Assembly (NCBI GenBank): GCA_005889285.1
Contig: VBFF01000033.1
Span: forward strand, 1 to 14,035
DNA: 14,035 nt
Reading direction: 5' to 3'
Origin: Chloroflexota bacterium
GTDB lineage: Bacteria; Chloroflexota; Dormibacteria; CF-121
The position numbers and the translations under genes were made by a program. Within the stretch, counting starts at the first letter, position 1; every line of letters begins with the position of its first letter. This document shows positions 12,226 through 14,035 of this stretch, piece after piece. The notes beneath the pieces were generated by a model. It had not been told where the DNA came from, ran no database searches, and was given only the letters and a program-made list of their open reading frames with translations.

Positions 12226-13710
12226 CTAGGCGGCGGTCTCTTCGGCGACCTCGGCGGTCCGCGGCCGCAGGGTCCCGCTGAAGACCGCCACCGCAATCGC
12301 AAATCCCAGCAGCGCGATAGCGGCGGCCAACAGGAATCCGCTCCCGTACCCCGCGGCCAGGGCATGATTCACGACCGCATGCGTCGGTTGGATGCCGGCC
12401 AGCTGATTCCTGGTCGTCGTCGCGGCAATCGTCCCCAGCAACGCGATGCCGATCGATCCGCCGATCTGCTGCCCAACGTTGAGCAGCGCCGAGGCGAGGC
12501 CAGACTCCGCGGGGCTTGCGCCCGAGACTGCCATCAGCGTGAGCGGGACGAAAATATTGCCCATCCCGATGGCGATCAACAGCATCGGTCCGAGCAGCCC
12601 GCCCACATATGTCGTCTGGTCATTGATCCGGGAAAGCCAGAACAAGCCTCCGGCGACGAACAATGGGCCGATGGTGATGAAGAGTCGCGGCCCCAAGCGG
12701 CCGACCAGCCGGGCAACGATTTGCGCCGTGATGATGATCGTAGCGGCCAACGGAAGGAAGGCGACCCCGGCGACCAGCGGACTGAAGCCGAGGACGTTTT
12801 GCACGAACTGGGTCAGGAAGAAGAAGACGCCAAAAACGGCGACCCCGACGACGAGGGATAACACGTAGGCACCATCGCGATTGCGCCGCGCAAAAATGCT
12901 GAAGGGCATCAGCGCGTGCCGGGTGCGAGATTCGATGGCCAGGAAGATCAGCAGGAGCGCGCCGGCAAGGCCGAGCGCCGTGAGCGTCATCGTGTCGGTC
13001 CAGCCATAGGTGGCGGCGCGCGACAGGCCGTAAACCAGGAGCACCATCCCGCCGGTGGCCGTGAGTGCTCCGGGCAGGTCGAGCCCACCGTCCCGCCCCT
13101 TCGATGGCGCGAGTACGCGCGGGGCCACGATCGCGAGCAGGATGCCGATGGGCACGTTCACGAACAGGACCCAGCGCCATGAGGCAAAGCTGGTGAGCAC
13201 GCCGCCGAGGAGCAGTCCCGTCGCGCCGCCCGCACCGGCCACGGCCCCGTAAACGCCAAGCGCCCGATTGCGGTCCGGGCCCTCGCTGAAGGTGTCGGCG
13301 ATGAGTGACAGGGCGGTGGGCGCCACGATCGCCGCGCCGATTCCCTGCGCGGCGCGCGCAACGATCAGCCAGGTCGCGCTGGTGGCAAAGCCGCCGGCGA
13401 GTGAGCCGAGGGTGAAGACCACGATGCCCACGACGAACATGCGGCGCCGTCCGAACAGGTCGCCGGCGCGGCCGCCGAGGAGCAGCAAGCCGCCGAATGT
13501 AAGGGCGTAGGCGTTGATGACCCATTCCAGGTCAGTGGCGCTGAACTGCAGCGCTCGTTGAATCGACGGCAGGGCGATGTTGACGATGGTCGCGTCGAGG
13601 ACGACCATCAGTTGCGCCGCCGCGATCACAATGAGCGCGAGGCCGAGGTTGCGAGGGAGGGGAGCGATCTTGCGGTCCGTCGCGGAAGCGGTCGAAGTGT
13701 CAGTGCTCAT
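12226..13710 (-). CDS. MFS multidrug exporter, DHA2 (EmrB/QacA) family
   Basis: This 494-residue inner-membrane protein has the hydrophobic pattern of a 14-helix drug:H+ antiporter. Family motifs are LDATIVNIALPSI (38-50, motif D1), GRAGDLFGRR (80-89, motif A), ARAAQGIGAA (118-127, motif B), GAVAGAGGATGLLLGG (155-170, motif C) and RWVLFVNVPIG (179-189). The length is usual for the family. Substrates cannot be read from sequence. ATG 13710 has an AAGGG about 11 bases upstream. The gene follows the HisKA-containing gene on the same strand by 97 bases, so the two could be co-transcribed or the exporter could have its own promoter in the gap, which holds an AATAAT (+ strand ATTATT at 13737-13742) but no clear -35. 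No TetR/MarR regulator is seen next to it. Confidence 0.93.
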   Translation of the reverse strand: MSTDTSTASATDRKIAPLPRNLGLALIVIAAAQLMVVLDATIVNIALPSIQRALQFSATDLEWVINAYALTFGGLLLLGGRAGDLFGRRRMFVVGIVVFTLGSLAGGFATSATWLIVARAAQGIGAAIVAPTALSLIADTFSEGPDRNRALGVYGAVAGAGGATGLLLGGVLTSFASWRWVLFVNVPIGILLAIVAPRVLAPSKGRDGGLDLPGALTATGGMVLLVYGLSRAATYGWTDTMTLTALGLAGALLLIFLAIESRTRHALMPFSIFARRNRDGAYVLSLVVGVAVFGVFFFLTQFVQNVLGFSPLVAGVAFLPLAATIIITAQIVARLVGRLGPRLFITIGPLFVAGGLFWLSRINDQTTYVGGLLGPMLLIAIGMGNIFVPLTLMAVSGASPAESGLASALLNVGQQIGGSIGIALLGTIAATTTRNQLAGIQPTHAVVNHALAAGYGSGFLLAAAIALLGFAIAVAVFSGTLRPRTAEVAEETAA

Positions 13711-13810
13711 GCATGCGAAACCCTTCGGGTGGGCCGATTATTCAAGCCTGGACCCCCTACGTTCGGGGGATTACATCAGGGGTTTCGTGTTACGGGGCCA
13801 GAGTGGGGTC

Positions 13811-14035
13811 TTAGGCTGTCTGCCCGATCGCGACCCGCACCTCGAGCTCCGACCCGGTGGGCTCGAGAAGCCGCCGGATGACGGCGTTCAGCTCCTCGCA
13901 CTTCTCGAGGATGAGCGCGCACGCCCGTTCGCGCTGCTCCGGTGACAGCTCGTTGGAGCTCAGGAGCTGGGCGTAGCCGTTGATGACGGCCAGGGGCGTG
14001 CGCAGATCGTGACCCAGCGCTCTGAGCTCAGCGTC
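13811..14035 (-). CDS. C-terminal end of a HisKA-domain protein lacking an ATPase domain (partial)
   Basis: The last 74 codons of a minus-strand gene enter from the right edge. They encode a histidine-kinase dimerisation/phosphoacceptor domain: ELRALGHDLRTPLAVINGYAQLL, where His9 of the fragment is the H-box phosphorylation site (HDLRTP for the usual HExxxP/HELRTP). A second amphipathic helix with ECEELNAV-like character (EKCEELNAVIRRLLE) follows. The stop at 13811 comes only about 20 residues after the two-helix hairpin, so there is no HATPase_c domain. The next 100 bases before the exporter gene cannot hold one in any frame. The protein may be a phosphotransfer or decoy partner, or a truncated kinase. 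The N-terminal part, which could hold PAS, GAF or receiver domains, lies outside the window. Confidence 0.85.
   Translation of the reverse strand, partial: DAELRALGHDLRTPLAVINGYAQLLSSNELSPEQRERACALILEKCEELNAVIRRLLEPTGSELEVRVAIGQTA

Noticed and set aside
12620..13525. A 301-codon minus-strand open frame
   Set aside because: It is in another frame of the exporter gene and is Arg/Pro/His-rich with no membrane segments.
13737..13742. -10 promoter box for the exporter gene (AATAAT on the minus strand)
   Set aside because: There is no matching -35 hexamer at 16-18 bases, so it was not listed as a feature.

Overview
The window is GC-rich bacterial chromosome. It has strong GGAGG-type ribosome binding sites, compact gene spacing, intrinsic hairpin/T-tract terminators and many intergenic palindromic GC repeats. 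The mix of genes (type IVb Flp pilin, YVTN-type propeller lipoproteins, PAS-GGDEF-EAL protein, DHA2 exporter, paired cold-shock proteins, DUF559 nuclease) suits a soil bacterium of the Chloroflexota / Dormibacterota / Actinomycetota kind. No marker in the window settles the phylum, and I place it only loosely.

Layout. Positions 1-5307 are a minus-strand block. In transcription order it holds UDP-glucose 6-dehydrogenase (ugd, 5307-4012), UDP-glucuronate decarboxylase (4052-3066), a secreted GH5 glycosidase (3023-1920), a beta-propeller lipoprotein (1868-612) and the start of another lipoprotein (542 to beyond the left edge). The first two enzymes convert UDP-glucose to UDP-glucuronate and then UDP-xylose. 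With the secreted glycosidase this looks like a cell-surface polysaccharide locus. Divergent from ugd is an RmlB-like SDR protein (5412-6383) whose catalytic Tyr and Lys appear to be replaced. Next come two cold-shock genes (6471-6674 minus; 7476-7670 plus) flanking a DUF2269-like membrane protein; both carry a related structured leader. A 931-residue membrane PAS-GGDEF-EAL protein occupies 7760-10555. The right part holds a DUF559 nuclease between inverted palindromic repeats, a RibD_C/DHFR-like reductase, a Flp pilin with a structured leader, a DHA2 multidrug exporter, and the end of a HisKA protein with no ATPase domain after its H-box.

The most unusual structure is a dispersed intergenic repeat. 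It is a near-perfect GC palindrome followed by a tail that completes a four-tract G-quadruplex motif (about G5-A-G3-TA-G3-T-G5). Seven long copies are visible, several preceded by a shorter hairpin and a T-rich spacer. Two long copies in inverted orientation, tails inward, bracket the DUF559 gene, and one supplies its stop codon. This resembles a small REP/RAYT-like or MITE-like unit with a Vsr/DUF559-type nuclease in place of a transposase. That reading is inference, but it is specific and testable by genome-wide searches.
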